This document shows, one piece after another, positions 36,524 to 50,500 of a DNA stretch of 64,000 nt. A program made the translations under genes and the position numbers. The stretch comes from Glandiceps talaboti. Lineage: Eukaryota; Hemichordata; Enteropneusta; Spengelidae. The notes below the pieces were generated by a model. That model saw only the letters and a program-made list of their open reading frames with translations. It was not told the origin of the DNA and made no database searches. The number at the start of each line of letters is the position of its first letter. The first letter of the stretch is position 1. The stretch spans positions 22,077,218 through 22,141,217 of the forward strand of contig NC_135562.1 of the NCBI RefSeq assembly GCF_964340395.1, read 5' to 3'.

Positions 36524-39059
36524 TAAGGGACCGGTCAGTTTCTCCAGCCTGGGGGGGGATTCTTAAATCAGGCCGACAAAAAGTCACTGAACCCCCCCCC
36601 CTATCTGTAAAACCAAAAACAGGCTGACCCCCCTATCACTTAATTCTAAAACATGATGACCCCCCCCCCCCCTATATATAATATTCACATATGACATTTT
36701 TTAATCGTGACTCAGTATGGTCTGCTTGACTGTCTTGCAACTACTTTATAAGATTCCGGGTGAGCACTATCATAATTATAATTATTGACTACACAGGGTA
36801 AATATATTCCAAAAGGAGTTTAATAGCATCTTGACAGTGAAAGGAAGGGGAAAGCCTGAGAAGGGATTATGTACATCTCTTATGGGGGGGGGGGTCCTAG
36901 GGGTCTCCCTCTCCTCTAGAAGCCCTGGAGGTTTATTACTCTGAAAAGTCAATTTTGAGACTATTCAGACCCATTCAGACAATAATTTCCAAGCTTTACA
37001 AAACAGCACCAACATGTAACAAGTAACTACATAGGGTTGAAATACTTTTGAAATATACTTTGATAACATCTTGACAGTAAGAGGGGAAGAACTTGAGACT
37101 GGGATATGTCAACCTCATGTGGGGGGGGGGGGGGGTTCAAGGGGGTGTCCCTTTAGAAGCCCTGGAGATTTTACTCTTAAAGCCAATATTTAGGCTATTC
37201 AGACCCTTTCAAGCAATAACTCAATCCATGCTTTACAAGACAGCACCACCAGGTATCAGAAACTACTCTTTATAACTTACATAGGGTTGAAATATGTTAT
37301 TAAAAAGTTGAATAGCATCATTATATACATGTAGTAAAGGTCAGCACATCAAATGGTAGTATCATTGGTAGGAGGGGAGATTTGGAGTTTATGGCTATTT
37401 TAGACTACCTTGGCAAACATTTCACATCTTCAAAAGACAATATTATCTCAAATTACAATTGGGAGAAAATATTTAAGAAAGGTTTAATATCATTATGACA
37501 GTAAAAGGGTTGTTGGTGTATCTGATTGTTGGTTGAATGCATGAGTGACCTCTGGGGTGAGGGAGTCCTTGGGGTTTCCCCCTGGCAGATCTGCAGTTTT
37601 TTGCTTCTATTAAAGGCAATGTTTAGGTTATTCATAGCCTTTGAGGTAATATTTCCAAGCTTCGAATAGCTAACGTAAATGTAAGTTTTAAATGAGTTTC
37701 CCATGTCACATAAAAATGGCCCCGTAACATTGGTATAGGGGCATTAATATTGCATGTATAGTAAAGTCACTGGTATGTTAGAGAACTTTAGGTGGTCATA
37801 CCTAGTGTATAATAGAAACTGGAATCTGATGAGATGTGGTGATTTGTAGTGTCAAGAACATGTAGTGTCCAAAATAGAAAGTGTATTAATCCCTTCTGAC
37901 AAGTTCATGGTGAAGAGTAGAACATTTTGGATTAACTTCTTTTATAAACTATGTATGAAGATTACCATTACGAAACCTTCAAGTTCACTTTTGCCCCAAA
38001 GTGCAATATAAGTGAAGCACTGATTGTGAAACAGCCAAGCATTTAAACGACATGTTCTGTAACTAGCGTGGTAGCTAGGTAATACATGTATATGTATAGT
38101 TATGTTTGAACTAATAAGTAATATTAAAGAATTCATGTAAGAAACAGGGATAAGGCTGCTTTCACAAAAACTTGTTAGGGGGGGGGGGGGGGGTCGGGAG
38201 ATTTTTTGTAAAACCCTAATTTTTTTTCAATTCCCCCCCCCTGCCATATTCCAAAATTTTTCAAGTACCCCCCCCCCTGCCAAAGCCCCAAATATTTCAA
38301 GTACCCCCCTCCCGAATAAATTTTCAAGTACCCCCACCCGAATAAATTTTGTTGGAATACTCTTCCTGTGCATTAACATTCCATACCAAGTACAAAACTG
38401 TACATAATACACTTAATATCAACTTTGTCCATTATATATATAATCAATTCATATATTGTGTGTATATATATACACACAATATATATATACACACATACTT
38501 GTAAATGAATTACACTTTGAATAACTCTTGTAAAATGATCAGCAGACCAACTGACTCTTTGTTTTCTGTTCAATATTGTATTAGTACATTATACTAGTAG
38601 TGTTACAGTTGAATGTCATTTTAGTTGTATTTGCAAATATTGTGATGCACATGTTATCTAAAGAGAGTTTTATACTGAATTGTTCCAGTTCAGTTTCCTA
38701 AATGTGTGCTAAAAGAAATCAAATTGGTCTAAATAACACTGAAAAAACTCTTAATAAAATGCATTGCCATGTATCCCGTTCTTGTTTGATGTAAATGAGT
38801 TCAATATAATGTCAAAAGAAAATAAATGTATGACTCAAAAATGCCAGCCACATTTCATCTAACAGAATAGGAATCAAGTGATATATATTAGTGGTAATAA
38901 TAATAATTAAGATGGCCCTATTATCATAGTAATTGTATATCTTAATGAACCTGGTAATACATTTACCTTGTATTAAAGTGCCTGATTATTGGACTGGTTT
39001 TGACATTACATTACAAAGGTGAATGCAGGATTTTAAACAAAGTCTCAGAATGTGTTCAT

Positions 39060-39386
39060 TTAAATTTTTGATTTCCAAGTGGTAGCTCTCCTTCCAGATC
39101 TTGTGTATATAAACATAGCATTGTCATCATCATCATCAGACCCAATTTCTCCTTCAACTTCATCAGAGTTGAAACTAGCTGTATCATCATTCTCACTGCC
39201 ACTGTCATCAGATGACAAATCACTCTCACTTTCTTTAGATTGATAATAGTGGCATCTTACAGCCTCAACTTTGTATATTTTGTGCATTCCTGCCACAGCT
39301 GGAATTTCATAGTTGGAACGGTACTTCAGATATGTTTTACAGAGATATGTTTTAAGCATTCCAAAAGAAATCCACTGTTTGTGCAA
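39060..39386 (-). CDS. Acidic 108-codon ORF inside the nested element
   Basis: An open frame ending in SGRRATTWKSKI, with a Ser/Asp/Glu-rich run at about residues 51-90 (SESDLSSDDSGSENDD and EIGSDDDDDNAMF). There are no membrane segments. I do not recognise it. It could be the last exon of the element's own protein, a captured host exon or chance. The minus-strand 3' side is AT-rich without an obvious AATAAA close by. Confidence 0.25.
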   Translation of the reverse strand: MHKQWISFGMLKTYLCKTYLKYRSNYEIPAVAGMHKIYKVEAVRCHYYQSKESESDLSSDDSGSENDDTASFNSDEVEGEIGSDDDDDNAMFIYTRSGRRATTWKSKI

Positions 39387-40194
39387 ACACTACTTTATGA
39401 AAATGTTTATTGAGACTATATTGGAGTATTTGCTCATATTGTTTCAGTTCACTACCTCATTCCTGCCATATATCTTTAGGGTAACTTTATATTGAGAGTT
39501 ATGTCAAAGTTTATTTATTTATCTTTATATTTACAAGTAATAGTATATTCATGCAAAGTTGAAAAGTATGTGCAAAAAACTTATTTTACTTTTTCTCTGT
39601 TAACTCAGCTTGTGAGATATTGTCTTCTGTTTCACATGTAGCAGACGTTGCCAATATGCTAATTCTAGGAAATTCTAGAATGTGTTATTAAAAGTTTATG
39701 TTGAAAATTATAGTCATATCTATAGGATGAAAAAATACCTTGCACAGAAGCTTTTGATACTTGTCAAGTATGTTTTAGTGCAGGTGCATCTTTTACATTT
39801 TGATGGCAGGCTGAGATGAACCTTTTCCAACTCTTTTTTTTTAACTTCCAAGAGCTGCAAATGTAAAATGTTGTCTGTCATATTTGTCTGTCATTTAATA
39901 CTAGTAAGAATTTACATGAAAAAGTTACATATCATTGTGATAACCACAAACCAAAACACAGTCATGTCACAAAGAATATTTTCAGTACAGTGTAAAGGTA
40001 ATTTCACACATTAAATGAACCAAATTCCAGTAGATAGTAGTGTACATGAAAGACACTGGTATTTTCAGACAAAAACAATCTGTACCACTCAATTCGCCCA
40101 TTTCAATTTATCATTACATTAACAGTTTATTAAAAGAAAATTAAAATTTGACTGTTTTTGTTTTCATTTTACAAACTTGTGAGCAACTGTTGTT

Positions 40195-40227
40195 TGTAGT
40201 TGTTGTTGTTGTTGTTGTTGTTGTTGA
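40195..40227. repeat. (GTT)n microsatellite in the nested element
   Basis: Around ten GTT triplets. Confidence 0.9.
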
Positions 40228-40624
40228 AAAAGGAAGACCAACATTTTAAAAGCTTATTTTCCCATGTTTGAAAAGTCATGATGTCAATTTATTTTCAGGT
40301 ACCCCCCCCCCTACAACCCATAACATGTTTTCAGGTAACCCCCTCCCCACACACACTATCCATATATTTTCAAGCCCCCCCCCTAGAATCCCCCCCAACA
40401 AGTTTTTGTGAAAGCAGCCTAAGAACAAATATTTACATGTACCACCTTTCAGACATGGCTATATGCCATTGTAGAAAAAGGATTTTGTTTCTTCCATCAC
40501 ACAATGACCCCCCCTATCCACAATTTTGAAAACAGCATGACCCCCCTAGTGCCAATTTCAAAAACAGGGTGACCCCCCCCCCCTCACAAATCCACCCCGG
40601 CCGAAGAAACTGACCGGTCCCTAA

Positions 40625-41576
40625 ACATGTGTAGATTTCCAAAAATCAGGACTGTCTGATCTGTTACACTCTCCATATCGATCAATGTCAAGTTTGTGAT
40701 GTCCTTCAATGACATATTGCAATTTTGTATCAATTATCTTTGTATATCAACACTTTTTGATTTTGCAATAGTACTTTGGTAAACGACCACTCCTGAGGTT
40801 GAACTTGTCTGAAACTATTAGCAAAATTTTCTCCCCCTCCCCATTGTCTTTCAGACCATCAGAATTGTCGTGCCCATCTCTTCACACACCCATATTCTCC
40901 TCCCCCCCCGCCTGCAGTAAATTTTGCAATGTCCCTAGTAAAATGTTTAACTGTTCGTATACCTTTGAATAAAATCAAAAGAAAAAGTTGAGACGAAATG
41001 TACTGAGTCCAATCATGGATGTATTATGGGTAGATAGCTGATGTTTCAGGATTAAAACTTCAATGAACTAAAACGTAACTACTGAAAGTATACGCCCACA
41101 AAACAGAAACAAGTACAGGATCAGAGTCGACTAGCGCTATGTTTTGATTCTGAAAATAGAAAATGTATGTTTATGTCATAAATTTTGTGTTATTACGCTC
41201 AAATCATGTAGTTCAACTAGGAGAATGTGCGATTTATAATTTAACAGAAGGATATATTACTTTATATATAAAATGAAAACACTTTCGACACTTCAAAGAT
41301 AATCGGTACAAAATTGTTACATCGTACAAAAGTCAATTCAATCGACAGTTATCGTACTTCATGGTAATTGCGAAGTGATATTTGTTATGCAAATAGTGAT
41401 GAAAGTAGTTCCTACATTGATGACGACATACTTATATTCACACCAGTAAACGCTAATGTCAGAAGTGTTCTAGTTACAAGAAAGTCAACCTTTGAGTGTG
41501 AAGTGAGGTAGTGCGTTTGGTACTGGAATTTGGAAAGGAGAGCGGACGGGAATAACACATAAACAACCCGTGTACG
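40625..41576. other. Region upstream of LAPTM4, including 5' UTR
   Basis: Unique AT-rich DNA becoming less AT-rich from about 41410. The transcription start of LAPTM4 should lie in the last 200 bp, but no TATA box is evident. Confidence 0.4.
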
Positions 41577-44500
41577 ATGGGTGTCGTAACGCAACGTAGG
41601 CAGAATGACCCTACATGTTGTCTTTTCTGCCATGTCCGTACCGGGACGATACTTATTGGTCTGTTCTTTCTGGTAATGTTCTCTAATATCTCAGCATATT
41701 TATTTGTATTAGTATAACTTTTCATTGAATTTGAATATATCTTTATCAGTCCTAAGTTGATAAATCGTAAAATATACCAAAATGGATGTAGGGATGGTGT
41801 CCACAATATTTTGTTATGTTGATAATTTCCAAAATGGCGGACACGGGACTTGCCGCATAGACCCGGAAGTGTTTGTGTTTATTATGGTATATCTTGTACT
41901 TATGTCTGCATTGAAATCACTACGTCTCATTACGTCTTGCATCTACTAGCACTGACCCAATGATGTGCAATGAAGAGGGCATGCTCTTATAAAACCCGAA
42001 TCCTGCCAGGGACATATATTTACATGAACTTGTCTTGACCCGAGGGATGTATTTATAAGAATTCAACTATAATTTACAAAAGAATATTCCATATTGTCTG
42101 AGAAGTAAAACTAAAAACTGTGTGTATTGTTAATAACAAAATATCTAATCTGTAAATTCAAAGAGCATAATTTCTGTGTCATATTTATGGAAACTACAGC
42201 ACACTACATCATGTATGTACAGAGAAAAGATCACAGATGTTATTTAGTTGTAGATATTGAAAGCAATTTGTATATATTAGTTTGAAACTACTTGTAGAAG
42301 TATACATGTACAAAATGTACATCATCATGTATTGTGGGTGTCACAATAGTATTTCAATAGTATGCAGCAAAATGACAATTCAAGGCACAACATAATGTAT
42401 AAATAGAACTACCCAGTAATAACAGTTGTCTAATACATTATACAAAGATATATACATTTGTGCATGTTGTGTATGCAGCAAAATGATGGCAGATCTCAAG
42501 ATGAAAACATTATTTTAATGTATTTTGTTCTGAAAAGCTATTTGATACACAAAAATAAAGTTTAGATGATGAATGACAGTTACAATTAATAGATATATGA
42601 ATGAGATGACACGTTTACTGTACAATGTTTTTCATGGCACAGTGCCACTGCATTGCAACATGTCTGCCAGCTGTTACATTCTGATCCCTTGAGTTGAGTA
42701 AATCTAATCTGCATTCACCAACACATTGCACAGGAAATCCAATACATTTTGTGTTCAATAAAATCAGATTTAATCAATTCACAAAGGCTGGTTTGTGCTT
42801 AGGAGGGTAAGACCATATCTTACATTTGATACAAAGGCTGGTTTGTGCTTAGGAGGGTAAGACCATATCTTACATTTGATACTACAAAGATGCTTTATAA
42901 TGCGATGGTACTGCTACTGTTTGACTACACTGCAGTAGTGTGATCAAACAGTGGTACGACTTTGCTGACCAGACTTCAGAGGCTCCAGAATAGAGCAGCC
43001 AGGATAATCCTTCAGTGTGGGCCGAGGACCCACTCTTTTACTATGTTAGAGAGTTTAAATTGGTTGTCATGTAATGAGTGTTTTGCTTTTCAGAAGTCAT
43101 GCATTTATTTTAAAGTTCTTCATAAATTAACACCTCTGTATCTTACTAAATAGGTCAGGTAGTTTGATGAAGTACATAACTATTCCACTAGATAGACAAA
43201 GATCCAATCTCAATATGTATGTGTCGAGAATTAGCAGTAATTTTGGCAAGAGAACCTTTAAATACTCTGGAGCTGTTTTATGGAACAGTCTACCAACACA
43301 TATAAGGCATTCTTTTAGAAATACATACATAAATTATATTATGTCAGAGAGGATGACTTCCAGTATGGTGTAACTGGATGGCGGTGTAAATTTATCTATT
43401 GATATTGTTGCTTTTTCATCTTGTCTTGACGTTGCTTTCGCATTGTTTGTAATCTCTTTTTTGTGTGGTACCATATGTAATGTTTTTTTTGTGTGTGGTA
43501 ATAGGACCCAGGTGTAAATCAGCTTCTGTTGTTTCCTGGCTACCCTGTCCTTAAATTTTACTACTACTACTACTCATTCCCCAGGAATATGTGTGAATAC
43601 ACAAAGAGCCTGAGATCCCAGGAATACGTGTGAATACACAAAGAGCCTGAGATCCCAGGAATACGTGTGAATACACAAAGAGCCTGAGATCCCAGGAATA
43701 TGTGTGAATACACAAAGAGCCTGCGATCCCAGGAATATGTGTGAATACACAAAGAGCCTGAAATCCCAGGAATACATGTGAATACACAAAGAGCCTGAGA
43801 TCCCAGGAATATGTGTGAATACACAAAGAGCCTGAGATCCCAGGAATATGTGTGAATACACAAAGAGCCTGAAATCCCAGGAATACATGTGAATACACAA
43901 AGAGCCTGAGATCCCAGGAATACGTGTGAATACACAAAGAGCCTGAGATCCCAGGAATATGTGTGAATACACAAAGAGCCTGAGATCCCAGGAATACATG
44001 TGAATACACAAAGAGCCTGAGATCCCAGGAATACGTGTGAATACACAAAGAGCCTGAGATCCCAGGAATATGTGTGAATACACAAAGAGCCTGAAATCCC
44101 AGGAATACATGTGAATACACAAAGAGCCTGAGATCCCAGGAATACGTGTGAATACACAAAGAGCCTGAGATCCCAGGAATATGTGTGAATACACAAAGAG
44201 CCTGAAATCCCAGGAATACGTATGAATACACAAAGAGCCTGAGATCCCAGGAATATGTGTGAATACACAAAGAGCCTGAGATCCTAGGAATACATGTGAA
44301 TACACAAAGAGCCTGAGATCCCAGGAATATGTGTGAATACACAAAGAGCCTGAGATCCCAGGAATATGTGTGAATACACAAAGAGCCTGAGATCCTAGGA
44401 ATACATGTGAATACACAAAGAGCCTGAGATCCTAGGAATACATGTGAATACACAAAGAGCTTGAGATCCCAGAAATACGTGTGAATACACAAAGAGCCTG

Positions 44501-47500
44501 AGATCCTAGGAATACATGTGAATACACAAAGAGCCTGAGATCCCAGGAATATGTGTGAATACACAAAGAGCCTGAGATCCCAGGAATACATGTGAATACA
44601 CAAAGAGCCTGAGATCCCAGGAATACGTGTGAATACACAAAGAGCCTGAGATCCCAGGAATACATGTGAATACACAAGAGCCTGAGATCCCAGGAATATG
44701 TGTGAATACACAAAGAGCCTTATATCCAAGGAATACAGGTGAATACACAAAGAGCCTGAGATCCTAGGAATACATGTGAATACACAAAGAGCCTGAGATC
44801 CCAGGAATACATGTGAATACACAAGAGCCTGAGATCCTAGGAATATGTGTGAATACACAAAGAGCCTGAGATCCTAGGAATACAGGTGAATACACAAAGA
44901 GCCTTATATCCAAGGAATACGTGTGAATACACAAAGAGCCTGAGATCCTAGGAATACATGTGAATACACAAAGAGCCTGAGATTAAAAATAATGACATGT
45001 GCCATGCCAGTAACTACCATTTTATTTCATCAAGTATGGCTGAAGGCAGTCATATTTGTCAAAAAAAATTAGTTTGCCCCATAATTTTAATACAAAGACA
45101 GTATATGATTAAATGTAATCTTATCCTATCAACCTGCAACATTGCCACAGTAGTGTTTTAGTAGATCAGATAGATAGCAGCACTTTTATTGTTTTGTTTA
45201 TGTTGAGTGTTTGTTTTTATCTGTGTTTGTTGGGACAAGAGGCTACATATGTCTTTTCTATACAGATAATTGCACTGAGAAAAAGTCTACCCAAGACATG
45301 GATGATCACGGATCCAATCAGTAATACATCCATGTCAGAGAAACATATACATCAATGATATGATTCATACTTGAAGTATACATACTATGAGATAAGGATA
45401 ATATATATTTTAACTACATTTGTACATTCAAGCCACCAGTTAGTTCAACACACAAGAACAGTATACATTTGTACATTGTGTATCTGCTTTATTCATGTAC
45501 TACATTTTTGTATTTGAAGACACTCACTTCACTAGTTTGGTTAGATTCAACGATAGTCTGTTGTAAGTGCAATGTAGTTTCCTGTCCAAACATAAACAAG
45601 ACACTTGTCATAAACAAGACACTTATCAGTTATACTTCTACTGTTTACAGACAGTAAAACTGCTTCTATTTATCTACTGCATGTAGTACTGTAGTATTAG
45701 AACAACAACTGAGGCAATAAAGTGTTGACTGAGGTTTTCATTTTTAACTACATTTTTACCTTGGCATCTACAATTGGAAGCATTATTAAAAGACCTTGAC
45801 CTTCCAGCAATCATCAACTTGAGTCCATGTGTTCATCTCCCAGGCACTTTGTGCCATTTCATGTAACTTTTCAAATGTTGTGCATTGGTGATACCATGAC
45901 GATAGAGTCATTTAGTCACAGCCCTTTCTACTTTCATGGTAATACAGAACAAGGGACATATTGTATCTTGTGGTCAGACATCTAATTTTTTCTAATGTAT
46001 TTTTCCTTTATTTCAGACCATGCAGGTGTTTGTTATGGTCTGTCTTGGCTACCTAATTGTATATGGCGGTATTATTGAGAAACAACTGATTGAGACAGAT
46101 GTGATATATGAGGAAAAACACACCACTTGTGAGTTATAACTACTTATTTTATGTATTGTTCTTGAGATTAGTTTATGTTTGAAATGTATGTATTACTTTC
46201 TTTATTGCCATAACTTCATGTAAATGTACATTTGTAGTTGTAAATCTACTCAAGTTTACAATACTTTTACCAACCCAAACCATGCATGCACTTGAACTTA
46301 TAACTTGTTTATCAGTAATGTATACAAATACATGTACATGTAGGATGGTTTACCAAATCTGCCTTACTCACAATATAGGCACCATTTTCATTTTCAAAAT
46401 CCAGTTTGTATCATGGTAAGTCGTGAATAATATCCAAAGTTGCATGTTTAAATAATAAGTGACAGAAGAGCACTAAATGTCAATTGTTGTGATAGCTTTA
46501 GGATGACAGTTGTAGCCACACAGCTTTCATTAAGAGCTGTAATGAGTTTTTACCATCTGATCATGGGGTACCTCCTTGCTAAGCTACAAAAACGTAATCT
46601 AATCATGAACAATGTACATTTTTGATGGTGCAACAACAACAGTGCATCAATGCATTGTTAGCACCCCAATTGTGCAAGAATGATCCTTTTGTGATGTGCG
46701 CACTCAGGTGATGTTTTATGTGAGCTGCACTGTACATGGAGACTACATTACATATTACTTTCTTTTTAGATCTAGACCTGAATCTTCAGGGTCAGTTACT
46801 GAAATTCAGCAATTCCCTTCATTATCACAGACACTTTGTAGTACTTATTGTTGCCACTAATTTCTTTTAAATCATGTCTCCATTCAGTCACATTTGAAAG
46901 GGGGGGGGGGGGGGGCTACATCTATGTCATCTATGGATGACCTTCATAGTCCTTAAACTGAATGGCTGCCATATTTTATTTGTCCTAAAATTTGGATGAT
47001 GAATTAATGAGTCATAATGTTGGGTAATACAATCCAATCTTCAACAAAGACTTGTACCTTATACAATGTAGTACAGTAACATTAACAATGATATTAATTA
47101 CAAACAATTGTTTGTGAGTAACTACATTTTGTAAATATTTTTCTAACAGCTGACCTGTCTGTAGCATTTATCATCACATTCTGTATGTTTTTGGTGACAT
47201 GTATGCTGCTTTGTGGAGCAATGAAGGTGAGATACTTGTATCAAATTATATCACTACATGGATGATGTACATTGACAAACTAGTTATTGAATTTGGATAT
47301 CTGATGTTGTATAAAGTAGCAGGTACCTTTTCCCTCCATAATTAGTATAACACAGACAGGTAAGCTATATTTACATGTACTTACGATAGTTCATCCTCTA
47401 TGGTAAGTTGAGTTTATATTTGCCTACTGTTATAAGAGTTGTTAACAAGAATACAAATGTACTGTGCATTGTCCTATGACTGTCTGTCTGTCTGTTCATC

Positions 47501-50500
47501 ATCTTGTAGCATCGTGCTGGATATCTACTGCCATTCTTTTGTCTACAACTGTTTGACTTTGTCTTATCCTGTCTGACTGCCATCAATTGGTTTACTGCAT
47601 ATCCAGATGGAGATGGTATGGTAAGTCACTATTATGTGTATATTGACTTATTGATAACTTTATCATTTACTGGTACCCATGCTGTCAGGTCTCACTAATT
47701 TTTCAGTATCTCAATGTTTTTAGCAAGGGGAACCCCATGGGGGGGGGGGGGGGGGGGGGGTCTATGCACTTTTGTGTATGACTATTGGGGAAATTTGATG
47801 ATTTAACCCCCATATATCTATATATATTTGGAAAGGTCATTAAATAAGGAATACAAAACAAGTGCAACATTGTATATAAAATGTTGCAATTTTGCTACAT
47901 TACCTAATTATATATTCAAAATGGTTGCCAGTAAGTGCTTTTAGCCCCATTTTTTAACTATTCTTGATTGAAATGTTAGGTTTGACAGCTTGATCATTGA
48001 AATTTCACCTTTCATTACACTAAGAATTCACTATTTTGCAATATTACAGGGACTTTACTGCAAAATCACAAAGAAATTCCTTGTAAAATAAAAAGTTTTA
48101 GAGAGAGCTCCAAGTAAGCTCAACATTCTGTACATGTCCCCTCATCTTCCAAGATGTAACATTGTCTATGAAACAATCTTTTCTCATGAAATGTATAATT
48201 TTGAATGGAGATGTCAAGATGATGACAAGATTTACATTATCTTCAAAAATTATCATTTATGACCCAGATGACCTAATTAAATATTCAAAATGGCTGCTGT
48301 TAAATTCATAAATATCTTTTTCAGAAGATATTCACCTAGTGTTTGGATACTTTTACTGCTCTCCTAATGATCAGAGTCATGCATTTTATCATGTCCAACA
48401 TTCTATCACGCAATAAAATCATGAAAATAACAAATTAGTTGATGGAGAACATTTATTCACAGGGCATCATGTAGTTCCATGCAAATGTCATGGACAGACA
48501 CTTGCAAGCATATACATGTATCTAGATGCAAATGTCATGGACGGATCATACTGCCAAGCATTTCATTTGTTGTTGTTGTTATGGTAATCGACTAGATGTG
48601 TACATGTCAGAGAATGACCACGTCCATTGTTGTTGTTCATACTAGATTGACACGGGTTATTTTCTGTACAAGTGGCATCAATTTCTTGTTCATTGAAGCC
48701 AAGGAAATAGTCATTACTGGACTCTGCTTCAAAAATTTTGAAGACTCAGTTTTTCAAAATCACGTAAATTTGGCCTTTGGCCATGATTTACCCGGAGTTA
48801 GGTTGAACCCATTCACTGAGGTAATCAAAGAGTTGAACCTTCACCTTGGTTAACATTGTTCCTGTCACTTCATAAATAACAGTCTCCATAGTCTACTTGC
48901 CTCCTCTCCCGTAATGACTTGGCTGTCATTTTTAAAATTTCAATTTTCTATTGGGAAATTTGTTTTGGATCGGCCGTCAAACTTCCAAGCCACATGTCAT
49001 GGCCGCCATGTTGCATATTCACTGGAAAGCTCTAGAATAACACTACGTCAATGATGAAATGATGCTGAGGTCAAAGGTTAGGTACCGTTAGACCCGATAT
49101 ATCGAGTTTCCGCCCTTAAAGGGTTAATATAAACACTCTGAATTTACTGGCCAATCATGAAACGTGAAACAAATTTAAAGCTTATGTGAGCTAAAAATGC
49201 TTTGCAGTTACATTGGCGTGTTTAGGTTCCCAGACGCTGTATGACTGTCTAGTATAATTGTAATTCTGTCATAAATTTTACTACTCACTCGCTGAAAGAA
49301 ATCGTAAACGTCCCAAAAATTCGCAATTTACAAAATTATGAGCGCCAGCAGAACCACAGGTCTGCAATGGCCTATTTGCTCAGTAGTTTTGGAATTAAAG
49401 GTTTTTGACCAAAGTTGCATGTTTTTTCCTGATTTGCATATCACTGATGGGATCATCATGTTATGAACAATTCTAAGAATGTTCCCATCAAATTTCAGAC
49501 ACACAGACAGACCGACAGACAGGCACTTTGCTATGCCTGTAGCATGACTGAACCTAAGTTCAACTGTACTAAAAATCAGCATTTACTGCATAAATCAATA
49601 ACTGCAATACATACATGTGGAGACTCCATATTATCAAGTGCAAGTTCTTTTTAAAGACATTGACCTCTGACCTTGGGTTTGGTCTTCATGGTCAATTATC
49701 AAAATCAAGTTATGTGTATTCGTTGCTGCAGTACCAATGCCTTTTGGGTATGTGTCTTCTATGAAGACCTTTTTTCATACTGATAACTGTATTGTATTCA
49801 TAAATTGACATAATGATAGCTGTATTGTCTTTGTACCACTTTTGTTTTGTGACAGAATTTCCCATACAATCAAGAATGGTATAACAAAATGAAGGAGCAA
49901 TTTGGAACCCAGGACTACAGCAACCAATGGATGGTGCTTATTTCCATCATTACCTTCCTTCTAGTGATGACAATCAAGGTAAGAAAAATGATCAAAAAGT
50001 ATGACCAATACATTGACCAATACTGTGTGATCAGCTTTGAAAACCATTAGCCATTTTGCCTAATGTTGTTCATTTCAAATAAGTCAAAATAGACAAGTCA
50101 TAAGACTACAAACTTAAATATAGACACTATCTCATTGTTATAATTCCTCTATACATTCGTTAAATCTTTGACAATATTCTCTAATACATGTACTCCACCA
50201 CTTATCCTACATTTGAATGACACAGTATTTCAATGTGATGTACAAATTTGGATTCAGTCAAGCTTGATCAACAGTTAGCAAGTCCTTGTGAAATCTGGAA
50301 ATCTAGCTGAGACAAGTATCATAATATCATAAGAATTTAGAAATTAGATTTGATAATCATCAGTGGTATGGTGTATATAATATGTACATGTAGGTTTTCA
50401 ATGAAACTTGGTAATGAAGCACTTACAATAGCTCACTTGGTAATGAAGCATTTACAATAGCTCACTTGGTAATGAAGCATTTACAATAGCTCACTTGGTA

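Larger units (their letters stand above)
38154..40419. mobile_element. Second TAA-flanked element nested in Harbinger-like copy C
   Basis: 2266 bp flanked by TAA (38151-38153 and 40420-40422). Its inverted ends GGCTGCTTTCACAAAAACTT are followed by GTT and a G run; the right end is the exact inverse over about 23 bp. Copy A has the uninterrupted site (GGGAGAAGAACAAAT against GGGATAAGAACAAAT), which proves the insertion. Inside are C-rich blocks near both ends and a minus-strand acidic ORF at 39060-39386. Confidence 0.85.
36527..40621. mobile_element. Harbinger-like DNA element, copy C, with both ends and a nested insertion
   Basis: Flanked by TAA (36524-36526 and 40622-40624). Termini are GGGACCGGTCAGTTTCTCC on the left and the inverse of GGGACCGGTCAGTTTCTTC on the right. 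Removing the nested element (38154-40419) and one TAA leaves 1826 bp, collinear with copy A. A 3-bp TAA duplication and G-rich ends fit PIF/Harbinger. No transposase frame is seen. It sits at the right edge of the 35-bp array, so it inserted into or beside the array. Confidence 0.85.

Noticed and set aside
43551-44858. Open frames of up to 435 codons in three minus frames
   Set aside because: The 37-bp unit has no stop in any minus frame, so all three frames encode the same rotated peptide. This is diagnostic of a repeat artefact.
46020-46022. ATG at 46020 as the LAPTM4 start
   Set aside because: It lies inside exon 2. The exon at 41577-41672 carries the conserved CHVRTGT signature and joins in phase.
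48596-48853. 85-codon ORF in LAPTM4 intron 4
   Set aside because: No family resemblance, no splice support, and LAPTM4 exons 4 and 5 join in frame without it. It may be part of an old element, as the patch 48900-49330 is compositionally distinct.
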